Source: Scilla litardierei (lineage: Eukaryota; Streptophyta; Magnoliopsida; Asparagales; Asparagaceae). Taken from it: a stretch of 64,000 nt of DNA. A program made the translations under genes and the position numbers. Below are positions 12,630 through 24,100 of the stretch, piece by piece. The notes under the pieces are model-generated. The model saw only the letters and a list, made by a program, of their open reading frames with translations, ran no database searches and was not told where the DNA came from. The stretch spans positions 168,478,319 through 168,542,318 of the forward strand of contig CM061140.1 in the NCBI GenBank assembly GCA_030789695.1, in the 5' to 3' direction. Position 1 is the first letter of the stretch. Each line of letters begins with the position of its first letter.

Positions 12630-13030
12630 CGACCGACTAGATGACGATCCAGTCGGTCGGCAATCCTTCTTGGACCGACTAGTTGGCTTTCTAAATTATT
12701 CAGGAGTTACTGTTTATCGTTAGTCGGTCTAAGAACGTTGGTTGACCGACTAGGTTGCAAACTAGTCGGTCAGCAATGCTTCTTTAACCGACTAACTCTT
12801 CAACTTAATTTTAGTATCAATACTGTTCACTCTTAGTCGGTCTAAGAACGTTCATCGACCGACTAGATGTTAAACTAGTCGGTCAGTATTTGTTCATGGA
12901 CCGACTAAATCTAAAACCTATTTTCGTTCAGAAGTTACTGTTTACACTTAGTCGGTCTGCGTTGGTCGACCGACCGACTAGTTGTCAAACTAGTCGGTCA
13001 GTGGTTGCTCTTTGACCGACTAATCTGTGT
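12630..13030. repeat. CCGACTAG / CTAGTCGG spaced repeats
   Basis: Four imperfect units of roughly 115-125 bp carry ccgactag and its reverse complement ctagtcgg in fixed relation (aaactagtcggtcagca ... gaccgacta). They sit directly upstream of the TATA-like box at 13067, in the U3-like part of LTR family copy 2. Confidence 0.75.
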
Positions 13031-13066
13031 TAAAACCCTAATTTCTGGGCAGCCGCCAGCCCAACC

Positions 13067-13074
13067 TATTTATA
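13067..13074 (+). promoter_or_regulatory. TATA-like box of LTR copy 2
   Basis: The octamer tatttata lies in a C-rich context 3' of the CTAGTCGG repeats and is followed by a pyrimidine-rich leader. Confidence 0.5.
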
Positions 13075-14812
13075 CCCCTCCCAAACGTTTTCTTCTTCCT
13101 CCACTCGACCCAAAACCCTAGTTTCTCCCCCATTGAGCCCCCATCTTCCTCCAAGCCCTATTCCTTCATCCCAAGCCCTAGATTCATCATCTAAACCCTC
13201 CATCAACTCATTCTACCTCTCATCTTCTCCAAAATCTCCCCAAATCCCCCAAAACCCTAACTCTCCAAACTTCACCATTTGTTTCCAGATCTGGTCCTAG
13301 GGTTCTCCGGAGTGTTTCTTCCGCCTCCTCTCGGTAAGAAATCGATCTCTCGATGTTTTAATAACCTATTTGTATTTTTATGAAACCCTAATGAAATTTC
13401 ATGTTGTTTGATGATTGTTCCCCCATAACAGCGATTTCCCCCGTAGATTAGCATCCGCGAGACGAACCTTCGTGATCGTCATCCCCGGTGCTAGGCAAGT
13501 GAAACTTGCCACTTAGGGTTTAGGCCATATTTTAGGCCATTTGCTTGTTGTAGGCGTAAAAGAGGCTAGGCGACGAAATGATACTCGCCTAGGCGCAAAT
13601 TGGGGAACTAGCTTGACAACGAAGCTAGTTCCGACATATATCATGTTGCACAATTACCATGTCATGTTTACTTTCCATCAACGGTACGCGAATTAATTGT
13701 CATGTCATTGCATTCTTTAAGTGCTTCTGTGATTGCGTAGCTTCGCTACAAATGCTTGTGTTCCTGGCTCGTGTTCCAGAAGCGGGCCATGTGTTGGTTG
13801 ATAGCCAATGCCCGAATTGCTTGTTTTCCGGCTAGGTGCACCCCTACGCCAAATGTTTAAGAATGCGAGCTCATGTGCGGGGCAACCCCGGCTCACTTGC
13901 TGAGCTCATGTGCGGGGACCCTGGCTCCATTACGTGTGGGTATTGGGGGTAAGAGTTAAGCGGCCAATCAACTGGGAGTCTGCCCGATCAGCAACTGCAG
14001 TGGTAAGGCGTAAACTCTGGGGTGGGGTAGTTGTTAAGCGGCCAATCAGCGTGAATGTGGAACCATTCAGCTGTAAGGCGTAAACATCTACAAACAACAG
14101 TGAAACGTGAATAGTGAATTGATTGAGATTGTTAGTAGCTTGGCTACTCTTGTCTTGTCCCGATAATTGTTCTCTTGTACAAATTGTCTTGCCATGTCTT
14201 GTTTGTGCACTCATGTTATAACTGCCATGTCATGCATACTAAAACTGCTAGGTTGCTAGTTGTCTTACTTTCAGTTTCCTTGCCCAAGTCTTTTAGACTT
14301 GCTGACATGTGCCCCTTTACTCTTTTGGGTGACACATGTTAGGTCCTGAGCCTGAGTACCTTGTTGAGGACGAGGTGTTTGCTGACGCCGAGCCCGAGCT
14401 TGTGTTTGACGAGGAGTACGTGGACACTGGGGACCAGTCCTAGTGTCTTCGTTGTGTTTTACTTTTGTTTTGACAGTTGTTTTGTTATCGGTGCGTAGCA
14501 CCTATACTTTGTTGTGTCGTTGCTTTTGTTGGCCTTGTTCTGGGCCTTTAGACTCTTTCTTTTAGCCTGGTGGCTTTTCTGGATGTTGGACTTATTTTCA
14601 TGTTGGACAATTTATGAGATGTGAGATTTTATTTCAGTCTCTCCTTGTGTTATTATTGTTGTTCCGTTGTGGTTACAGGGACCTGCTTATGTTTTATTGA
14701 CGCTTATCGGGTTTGGGGCTTCACAGCTCCACTCTTGTGCGGACCTTTTCACGTCTCGCCTCCATTTTTGGGAAGCGGGTCGTGACAACTACCGATACAT
14801 CATAGTCTCCTG

Positions 14813-15735
14813 ACCTGAAGGGAGGCGGTTCGGTAGGGCTGACCTGGCATGTTGACCCGACGTGCTGAGCTGGCCCTGCTGTCAGCGGAAGCTTCGGACG
14901 AGGATGTCAGGAACAGGAGTGCCTGCCACGCTTTTGTCAGACGGTGCAGCGGTCCGGGGTGCTTTTGTCAGGGTGTCAGGGTGTCAGGGTGTCAGGGCAT
15001 TAAGTGTCAGGGTGTCAGGGCCGAAAGCATTAAGTGTCAGGGTGTCAGGGCCGAAAGCATTAAGTGTCAGGGGGCGCAGCGGCTAGGGGGTGCTTTGTCA
15101 GATGGTCGGGCGGCGATAGTGTCAGTAGCGTCCTTGTACTAGATTGTTTGTCGTGTCCAATGTGCCAAAGATCAGTTACGTAGCTCGTCACCGTAGCTTG
15201 GCCCCCTTAGCTCGCCCCGTCCCCTTAGCTCGGCCCGTCACCGTAGCTCGGCCCCCTTAGCTCGGCCCGTCACCGTAGCTCGGCCCCCTAAGTTCGTCAC
15301 CGTAGCTCGTCACCGTAGTTCGGCCCCCTTAGCTCGGCCCATCACCGTAGCTCGGCCCCCTTAGCTAGGCCCGTCACCGTAGCTCGGCCCGCTTAGCTCG
15401 CCCCGTCCCCTTAGCTCGGCCCGTCACCGTAGCTCGCCCCCCTTAGCTCGGCCCGTCACCGTAGCTCGCCCCCCTTAGCTCGGCCCGTCACCGTAGCTCG
15501 GCCCCCTTAGCTCACCAGAGGTCGTCACGGGCTATCAGCGGCCGAGGCAAAGTGCGTCGTTCCCATAGTCGCGTCAGACTCTAGAATCGACAGGCGCCCT
15601 GTGGCCCTCTATCGTTCGGGTGTGGAGCGCCCTGTCGCTGGGTCGACCATCCTTCCAGAGGGAGGGACGAGCCGGCGGGGTATTTAGGCGGTCTGGGATG
15701 GAAGGTCGGACTATCACGATCTTTAGGTCGTAACA
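14813..15735 (-). repeat. LTR-A, truncated (U3 only)
   Basis: Matches LTR-B from its base 20284 to its inner end. Everything beyond that point (R and U5, about 484 bp) is missing, and the break lies inside the TATA box. Compared with LTR-B it has one extra 8-bp ggtgtcag unit. It holds the GTAGCTCGGCC/CCTTAGCTCGG minisatellite (15182-15520). Confidence 0.9.
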
Positions 15736-18700
15736 ATTGCCCTCGTCATCCGGGCTCGAGTTGGAAGCCCGGCTCGACGCGGATGACGTATCACCTTCCC
15801 TCCTGGGAATAGCACGTTGGGTCTACCTATCCCGGAGTCTTTACTTGAGGGGGAACGAGCGCGTAGCTCGGCCCGTGCCCTTCTCTGGTTTGGGTGGCAG
15901 GGACAGATCCAACCCCAGAGTCTTCGTAGGGGGGAGGGAGTCGTAGCTCGGCCGTGCCCTTTTTCGCCAGTTTGGGAGGCCAAGCGTTTTAGGCTTGCCT
16001 CGGAGGTCTTCAAGATCGCGGGTACAGAGCGGCCGAAGCCTCCCTCATATTTCCCCCTCCAGTTTGGGTGGCGAGCTGACGAGCTGCCCCGAAGGTCAGC
16101 AAGATAGCGGGTACAGAGTGGCCAAAGCCTCCCCCGCATTTTGCCCCTCCAGTTTGGGTGGCGAGCTGACGAGCTGCCCCGAAGGTTTGCAAGATAGCGG
16201 GTACAGAGTGGCCAAAGCCTCCCCCGCATTTTGCCCCTCCAGTTTGGGTGGCGAGCTGACGAGCTGCCCTGGAGGTCTTCGAGATCGCGGTACATAGTGG
16301 CCAAAGCCTCCCCCACATTTCCCCCTCCAATTTGGGTGGCGAGCTGACGAGCTGCCCCGGAGGACTTCACTTGATCGCGGCTACAGAGTGGCCAAAGCCT
16401 CCCACGCATTTTGCCCCTCTAGTTTGGGTGGCGAGCTGACGAGCTGCCCCGGAGGTCTTCAAGATCGCGGGTACATAGTGGCCAAAGCCTCCCCCGCATT
16501 TCCCCCTCCAGTTTGGGTGGCGAGCTGACGAGCTACCCCGAAGGTCTGCAAGATAGCGGGTACAGAGTGGCCAAAGCCTCCCCCGCATTTTGCCCCTCCA
16601 GTTTGGATGGCGAGCTGACGAGCTGCCCTGGAGGTCTTCGAGATCGCGGGTACATAGTGGCCAAAGCCTCCCCCGCATTTCCCCCTCCAGTTTGGGTGGT
16701 GAGCTGACGAGCTGCCTCGGAGGTCTTCACTTGATCGCGGGTACAGAGCGGCTGAAGCCTCCCCTGCATTTTGCCCCTCCAGTTTGGGTGGCGAGCTGAC
16801 GAGCTGCCCCGAAGGTTTGCAAGATAGCGGGTACAGAGTGGCCAAAGCCTCCCCCGCATTTTGCCACTCCAGTTTGGGTGGCGAGCTGACGAACTGCCCT
16901 GGAGGTCTTCGAGATCACGGGTACATAGTGGCCAAAGCCTCCCCCGCATTTTGCCCATCCAGTTTGGATGGCGAGCTGACGAGCTGCCCTGGAAGTCTTC
17001 AAGATCGCGGGTACATAGTGGCTAAAGCCTCCCCCGCATTTCCCCCTCCAGTTTGGGTGGCGAGCTGACGAGCTGCCCCGGCGGTCTTCAAGATAGCGGG
17101 TACAGAGTGGCCAAAGCATCCCCCGCATTTTGCCCCTCCAGTTTGGATGGCGAGCTGACGAGCTGCCCTGGAGGTCTTCGAGATCGCGGGTACATAGTGG
17201 CCAAAGCCTCCCCCGCATTTCCCCCTCCAGTTTGGGTGGCGAGCTGACGAGCTGCCCCGATGGTCTGCAAGATAGCGGGTACAGAGTGGCCAAAGCCTCC
17301 CCCGCATTTTGCCCCTCCAGTTTGGATGGCGAGCTGACGAGCTGCCCTGGAGGTCTTCGAGATCATGGGTACATAGTGGCCAAAGCCTCCCCCGCATTTC
17401 CCCCTCCAGTTTGGGTGGCGAGCTGACGAGCTGCCTCGGAGGTCATCACTTGATCGCGGCTACAGAGCGGCTGAAGCCTCCCCTGCATTTTGCCCCTCCA
17501 GTTTGGGTGGCGAGCTGACGAGCTGCCCCGAAGGTTTGCAAGATAGCAGGTACAGAGTGGCCAAAGCCTCCCCCGCATTTTGCCCCTCCAGTTTGGGTGG
17601 CGAGCTGACGAGCTGCCCTGGAGGTCTTCGAGATCACGGGTACATAGTGGCCAAAGCCTCCCCCGCATTTCCCCCTCCAGTTTGGGTGGCGAGCTGACGA
17701 GCTGCCCCGGAGGTCTTCACTTGATCGCGGGTACAGAGCGGCCGAAGCCTCCCCCGCATTTTGCCCCTCCAGTTTAGGTGGCGAGCTGACGAGCTGCCCC
17801 GAAGGTCTGCAAGATAGCGGGTACAGAGTGGCCAAAGCCTCCCCCACATTTTGCCCCTCCAGTTTGGATGGCGAGCTGACGAGCTGCCCTGGAGGTCTTC
17901 AAGATCGCGGGTACATAGGGGCCAAAGCCTCCCCCGCATTTCCCCCTCCAGTTTGGGTGGCGAGCTGACGAGCTGCCCCGGAGGTCTTCACTTGATCGCG
18001 GGTACAGAGTGGCCAAAGCCTCCACCGCATTTCCCCCTCCAGTTTGGGTGGCGAGCTGACGAGCTGCCCCGAAGGTCTGCAAGATAGCGGGTACATAGTG
18101 GCCAAAGTCTCCCCCGCATTTTGCCCCTCCAGTTTGGGTGGTCAGCTGACGTACTGCCCTGGAGGTCTTCGAGATCGCGGGTACATAGTGGCCAAAGCCT
18201 CCCCCGAATTTCCCCCTCCAGTTTGGGTGGCGAGCTGACGAGCTGCCCCGGAGGTCTTCACTTGATCGCGGGTACATAGTGGCCAAAGCCTCCCCCGCAT
18301 TTCCCCCTCCAGTTTGGGTGGCGAGCTGACGAGCTGCCCCGAAGGTTTGCAAGATAGCGGGTACAGAGTGGCGAAAGCCTCCCCCGCATTTTGCCCCTCT
18401 AGTTTGGGTGGCGAGCTGACGAGCTGCCCTGGAGGTCTTCGAGATCGCGGGTACATTGTGGTTAAAGCCTCCCCCGTATTTCCCCCTCCAGTTTGGGTGG
18501 CGAGCTGACGAGCTGCCCCGGAGGTCTTCACTTGATCGCGGGTACATAGTGGCCAAAGCCTCCCCCGCATTTCCCCCTCCAGTTTGGGTGGCGAGCTGAC
18601 GAGCTGCCCCGGAGGTCTTCACTTGATCGCGGGTACAGAGCGGCCGAAGCCTCCCCCGCATTTTGACCCTCCAGTTTGGATGGCGAGCTGACGAGCTGCC

Positions 18701-19799
18701 CTGGAGGTCTTCGAGATCGCGGGTACATAGTGGCCAAAGCCTCCCCCGCATTTCCCCCTCCAGTTTGGGTGGCGAGCTGACGAGCTGCCCCGATGGTCTG
18801 CAACGGGTACAGAGTTGCCAAAGCCTCCCCCGCATTTTGCCCCTCCAGTTTGGATGTCGAGCTGACGAGCTGCCCTGGAGGTCTTCGCTTGATCGCGGGT
18901 ACATAGTGGCCAAAGCCTCCCCCGCATTTCCCCCTCCAGTTTGGGTGGCGAGCTGACGAGCTGCCCCGAAGGTTTACAAGATAGCGGGTACAGAGTGGCG
19001 AAAGCCTCCCCCGCATTTTACCCCTCTAGTTTGGGTGGCGAGCTGACGAGCTGCCCCGGAGGTCTTCAAGATCGCGGGTACATAGTGGCCAAAGCCTCCC
19101 CCGCATTTCCCCCTCCAGTTTGGGTGGCGAGCTGACGAGCTGCCCCGGAGGTCTTCACTTGATCGCGGGTACATAGTGGCCAAAGCCTCCCCCGCATTTC
19201 CCCCTCCAGTTTAGGTGGCGAGCTGACGAGCTGCCCCGAAGGTCTGCAAGATAGCGGGTACAGAGTGGCCAAAGCCTCCCACGCATTTTGCCCCTCCAGT
19301 TTGGGTGGCGAGCTGACGAGCTGCCCTGGAGGTCTTCGAGATCGCGGGTACATAGTGGTCAAAGCCTCCCCCGTATTTCCCCCTCCAGTTTGGGTGGCGA
19401 GCTGACGAGCTGCCCCGGAGGTCTTCACTTGATCGCGGGTACATAGTGGCCAAAGCCTCCCCCGCATTTCCCCCTCCAGTTTGGGTGGCGAGCTGACGAG
19501 CTGCCCCGGAGGTCTTCACTTGATCGCGGGTACAGAGCGGCCGAAGCCTCCCCCGCATTTTGCCCCTCCAGTTTGGATGGCGAGCTGACGAGCTGCCCTG
19601 GAGGTCTTCGAGATAGCGGGTACATAGTGGCCAAAGCCTCCCCCGCGTTTCCCCCTCCAGTTTGGGTGGCGAGCTGACGAGCTGCCCCGGAGGTCTTCAC
19701 TTGATCGCGGGGTTGGGGTCCAACCCTTAGTCAGGGTCTCGGTGATTGGTATGGGATTTGACATGGGTGTGACCCTTCGTTCCCACAGACGGCGCCAAT
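15736..19799 (-). repeat. internal region 1 with 90-bp tandem repeats
   Basis: From about 15990 to 19710 the sequence is roughly 41 copies of a 90-bp unit with the core gtggcgagctgacgagctg followed by tagtggccaaagcctccc. Three unit types (gcaagatagcggg, ttcgagatcgcggg, ttcacttgatcgcggg) recur in a loose order. Because 90 is a multiple of three, several frames on both strands stay open for 60-380 codons; these show no start context or domain, and I do not call them genes. The stretch 15736-15990 carries GTAGCTCGGCC motifs like those of the LTR. Confidence 0.9.
19781..19797 (-). other. primer-binding-site-like sequence, internal 1
   Basis: The minus strand reads tggcgccgtctgtggga, two bases inside the LTR end. 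The first nine bases match the complement of a plant tRNA-Asp 3' end (TGGCGCCGT), as known for several gypsy groups. This fixes the sense strand. Confidence 0.65.
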
Positions 19800-21198
19800 T
19801 GTTGCGGGGTAGAACTCGCGTACAATGAATTTGTATTAGGGGGAACCAAGGGCACGGTGGTTATGTTAAGGAAGGGATTATGGTAGGCTATTTGACAGGT
19901 GATTAGAGGGGTGATGCAGCTAAGCTTGTCATTGGAGCAGACCACGGAATCGAATCCGACCGGATGCAGAGAAGGGGCCGAACTGCCTAGGTTGAGGGCG
20001 AGCACGACTGGTGATGACGAGCTAACCTGCGCAAGGAGAAACTCGTCAGAAAGGCCGGGTTGGGGTCCAACCCTTAGCCTCTCCGATGCCTAAGTCAGTA
20101 ATAGGACTTAAAGCGGGGGCTAGGCACGCAGGTCGGACTGAGAGTGAGTCGACCGTACGTGACGAGCTATGAGTAGAAGAACAAAGATGTGGACGACCTT
20201 TGGTCTTGCCTCTTGTGTGTGAATAAGGAGATTGAGAGTGAATTTTCTCCCCTCTTCACCGTAAGAAGTGAGGGGGTATTTATACCTGAAGGGAGGCGGT
20301 TCGGTAGGGCTGACCTGGCATGTTGACCCGACGTGCTGAGCTGGCCCTGCTGTCAGCGGAAGCTTCGGACGAGGATGTCAGGAACAGGAGTGCCTGCCAC
20401 GCTTTTGTCAGACGGTGCAGCGGTCCGGGGTGCTTTTGTCAGGGTGTCAGGGTGTCAGGGCATTAAGTGTCAGGGTGTCAGGGCCGAAAGCATTAAGTGT
20501 CAGGGTGTCAGGGCCGAAAGCATTAAGTGTCAGGGGGCGCAGCGGCTAGGGGGTGCTTTGTCAGATGGTCGGGCGGCGATAGTGTCAGTAGCGTCCTTGT
20601 ACTAGATTATTTGTCGTGTCCAATGTGCCAAAGATCAGTTACGTAGCTCGTCACCGTAGCTTGGCCCCCTTAGCTCGCCCCGTCCCCTTAGCTCGGCCCG
20701 TCACCGTAGCTCGGCCCCCTTAGCTTGGCCCGTCACCGTAGCTCGGCCCCCTAAGTTCGTCACCGTAGCTCGTCACCGTAGTTCGGCCCCCTTAGCTCGG
20801 CCCATCACCGTAGCTCGGCCCCCTTAGCTAGGCCCGTCACCGTAGCTCGGCCCGCTTAGCTCGCCCCGTCCCCTTAGCTCGGCCCGTCACCGTAGCTCGC
20901 CCCCCTTAGCTCGGCCCGTCACCGTAGCTCGCCCCCCTTAGCTCGGCCCGTCACCGTAGCTCGGCCCCCTTAGCTCACCAGAGGTCGTCACGGGCTATCA
21001 GCGGCCGAGGCAGAGTGCGCCGTTCCCATAGTCGCGTCAGACTCTAGAATCGACAGGCGCCCTGTGGCCCTCTATCGTTCGGGTGTGGAGCGCCCTGTCG
21101 CTGGGTCGACCATCCTTCCAGAGGGAGGGACGAGCCGGCGGGGTATTTAGGCGGTCTGGGATGGAAGGTCGGACTATCACGATCTTTAGGTCGTAACA
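19800..21198 (-). repeat. LTR-B, full length 1399 bp
   Basis: Plus-strand ends are tgttgcgggg and gtaaca, giving a TGTT...AACA terminus. It contains a TATA box, a GTGTCAGGG short tandem run (near 20440), two copies of a 30-bp gccgaaagcattaag-type unit, and the CTCGGCC minisatellite (20640-20985). It is shared by the two internal regions. Confidence 0.9.
20277..20284 (-). promoter_or_regulatory. TATA box of LTR-B
   Basis: The minus strand reads ggtataaatacccc, a strong plant TATA context, and divides U3 from R. The equivalent site in LTR-C is 25835-25842; LTR-A breaks off exactly here. Confidence 0.7.
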
Positions 21199-24100
21199 AT
21201 TGCCCTCGTCATCCGGGCTCGAGTTGGAAGCCCGGCTCGACGCGGATGACGTATCACCTTCCCTCCTGGGAATAGCACGTTGGGTCTACCTATCCCGGAG
21301 TCTTTACTTGAGGGGGAACGAGCGCGTAGCTCGGCCCGTGCCCTTCTCTGGTTTGGGTGGCAGGGACAGATCCAACCCCAGAGTCTTCGTAGGGGGGAGG
21401 GAGTCGTAGCTCGGCCGTGCCCTTTTTCGCCAGTTTGGGAGGCCAAGCGTTTTAGGCTTGCCTCGGAGGTCTTCAAGATCGCGGGTACAGAGCGGCCGAA
21501 GCCTCCCTCATATTTCCCCCTCCAGTTTGGGTGGCGAGCTGACGAGCTGCCCCGAAGGTCAGCAAGATAGCGGGTACAGAGTGGCCAAAGCCTCCCCCGC
21601 ATTTTGCCCCTCCAGTTTGGGTGGCGAGCTGACGAGCTGCCCCGAAGGTTTGCAAGATAGCGGGTACAGAGTGGCCAAAGCCTCCCCCGCATTTTGCCCC
21701 TCCAGTTTGGGTGGCGAGCTGACGAGCTGCCCTGGAGGTCTTCGAGATCGCGGTACATAGTGGCCAAAGCCTCCCCCACATTTCCCCCTCCAATTTGGGT
21801 GGCGAGCTGACGAGCTGCCCTGGAGGTCTTCACTTGATCGCGGCTACAGAGTGGCCAAAGCCTCCCCCGCATTTTGCCCCTCTAGTTTGGGTGGCGAGCT
21901 GACGAGCTGCCCCGGAGGTCTTCAAGATCGCGGGTACATAGTGGCCAAAGCCTCCCTCGCATTTCCCCCTCCAGTTTGGGTGGCGAGGTGACGAGCTACC
22001 CCGAAGGTCTGCAAGATAGCGGGTACAGAGTGGCCAAAGCCTCCCCCGCATTTTGCCCCTCCAGTTTGGATGGCGAGCTGACGAGCTGCCCTGGAGGTCT
22101 TCGAGATCGCGGGTACATAGTGGCCAAAGCCTCCCCCGCATTTCCCCCTCCAGTTTGGGTGGCGAGCTGACGAGCTGCCTCGGAGGTCTTCACTTGATCG
22201 CGGGTACAGAGCGGCTGAAGCCTCCCCTGTATTTTGCCCCTCCAGTTTGGGTGGCGAGCTGACGAGCTGCCCCGAAGGTTTGCAAGATAGCGGGTACAGA
22301 GTGGCCAAAGCCTCCCCCGCATTTTGCCACTCCAGTTTGGGTGGCGAGCTGACGAGCTGCCCTGGAGGTCTTCGAGATCACGGGTACATAGTGGCCAAAG
22401 CCTCCCCCGCATTTTGCCCATCCAGTTTGGATGGCGAGCTGACGAGCTGCCCTGGAGGTCTTCGAGATCACGGGTACATAGTGGCCAAAGCCTCCCCCGC
22501 ATTTTGCCCATCCAGTTTGGATGGCGAGCTGACGAGCTGCCCTGGAAGTCTTCAAGATCGCGGGTACATAGTGGCCAAAGCCTCCCCCGCATTTCCCCCT
22601 CCAGTTTGGGTGGCGAGCTGACGAGCTGCCCCGGAGGTCTTCAAGATAGCGGGTACAGAGTGGCCAAAGCATCCCCCGCATTTTGCCCCTCCAGTTTGGA
22701 TGGCGAGCTGACGAGCTGCCCTGGAGGTCTTCGAGATCGCGGGTACATAGTGGCCAAAGCCTCCCCCGCATTTCCCCCTCCAGTTTGGGTGGCGAGCTGA
22801 CGAGCTGCCCCGATGGTCTGCAAGATAGCGGGTACAGAGTGGCCAAAGCCTCCCCCGCATTTTGCCCCTCCAGTTTGGATGGCGAGCTGACGAGCTGCCC
22901 TGGAGGTCTTCGAGATCATGGGTACATAGTGGCCAAAGCCTCCCCCGCATTTCCCCCTCCAGTTTGGGTGGCGAGCTGACGAGCTGCCTCGGAGGTCATC
23001 CCTTGATCGCGGCTACAGAGCGGCTGAAGCCTCCCCTGCATTTTGCCCCTCCAGTTTGGGTGGCGAGCTGACGAGCTGCCCCGAAGGTTTGCAAGATAGC
23101 AGGTACAGAGTGGCCAAAGCCTCCCCCGCATTTTGCCCCTCCAGTTTGGGTGGCGAGCTGACGAGCTGCCCTGGAGGTCTTCGAGATCACGGGTACATAG
23201 TGGCCAAAGCCTCCCCCGCATTTCCCCCTCCAGTTTGGGTGGCGAGCTGACGAGCTGCCCCGGAGGTCTTCACTTGATCGCGGGTACAGAGCGGCCGAAG
23301 CCTCCCCCGCATTTTGCCCCTCCAGTTTAGGTGGCGAGCTGACGAGCTGCCCCGAAGGTCTGCAAGATAGCGGGTACAGAGTGGCCAAAGCCTCCCCCAC
23401 ATTTTGCCCCTCCAGTTTGGATGGCGAGCTGACGAGCTGCCCTGGAGGTCTTCAAGATCGCGGGTACATAGGGGCCAAAGCCTCCCCCGCATTTCCCCCT
23501 CCAGTTTGGGTGGCGAGCTGACGAGCTGCCCCGGAGGTCTTCACTTGATCGCGGGTACAGAGTGGCCAAAGCCTCCACCGCATTTCCCCCTCCAGTTTGG
23601 GTGGCGAGCTGACGAGCTGCCCCGAAGGTCTGCAAGATAGCGGGTACATAGTGGCCAAAGTCTCCCCCGCATTTTGCCCCTCCAGTTTGGGTGGCCAGCT
23701 GACGTACTGCCCTGGAGGTCTTCGAGATCGCGGGTACATAGTGGCCAAAGCCTCCCCCGAATTTCCCCCTCCAGTTTGGGTGGCGAGCTGACGAGCTGCC
23801 CCGGAGGTCTTCACTTGATCGCGGGTACATAGTGGCCAAAGCCTCCCCCGCATTTCCCCCTCCAGTTTGGGTGGCGAGCTGACGAGCTGCCCCGAAGGTT
23901 TGCAAGATAGCGGGTACAGAGTGGCGAAAGCCTCCCCCGCATTTTGCCCCTCTAGTTTGGGTGGCGAGCTGACGAGCTGCCCTGGAGGTCTTCGAGATCG
24001 CGGGTACATTGTGGTTAAAGCCTCCCCCGTATTTCCCCCTCCAGTTTGGGTGGCGAGCTGACGAGCTGCCCCGGAGGTCTTCACTTGATCGCGGGTACAT

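Larger units (their letters stand above)
12390..14786 (+). mobile_element. LTR-like remnant, family copy 2
   Basis: Shares the two conserved segments with the 5640-8000 copy. A TATA-like box at 13067 is followed by a C-rich leader with aaaccctaa motifs and a ctcggtaagaaat donor-like site near 13330. The right end is probably 14786, where the sequence gggtcgtgaca ends in CA, a common LTR terminus. The shared segment near 14340-14440 reads as an acidic peptide in both copies (GPEPEYLVEDEV-type here), which could be chance. The 5' end is undefined; it may be a solo LTR. The following 26 bp (14787-14812) match nothing else in the window. Confidence 0.5.

Noticed and set aside
14338..14445. Acidic peptide shared by the two LTR copies (7870-7975 and 14338-14445)
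   Set aside because: The similarity is at DNA level through the whole LTR segment; no frame extends upstream in either copy, so I do not call it a gene end.
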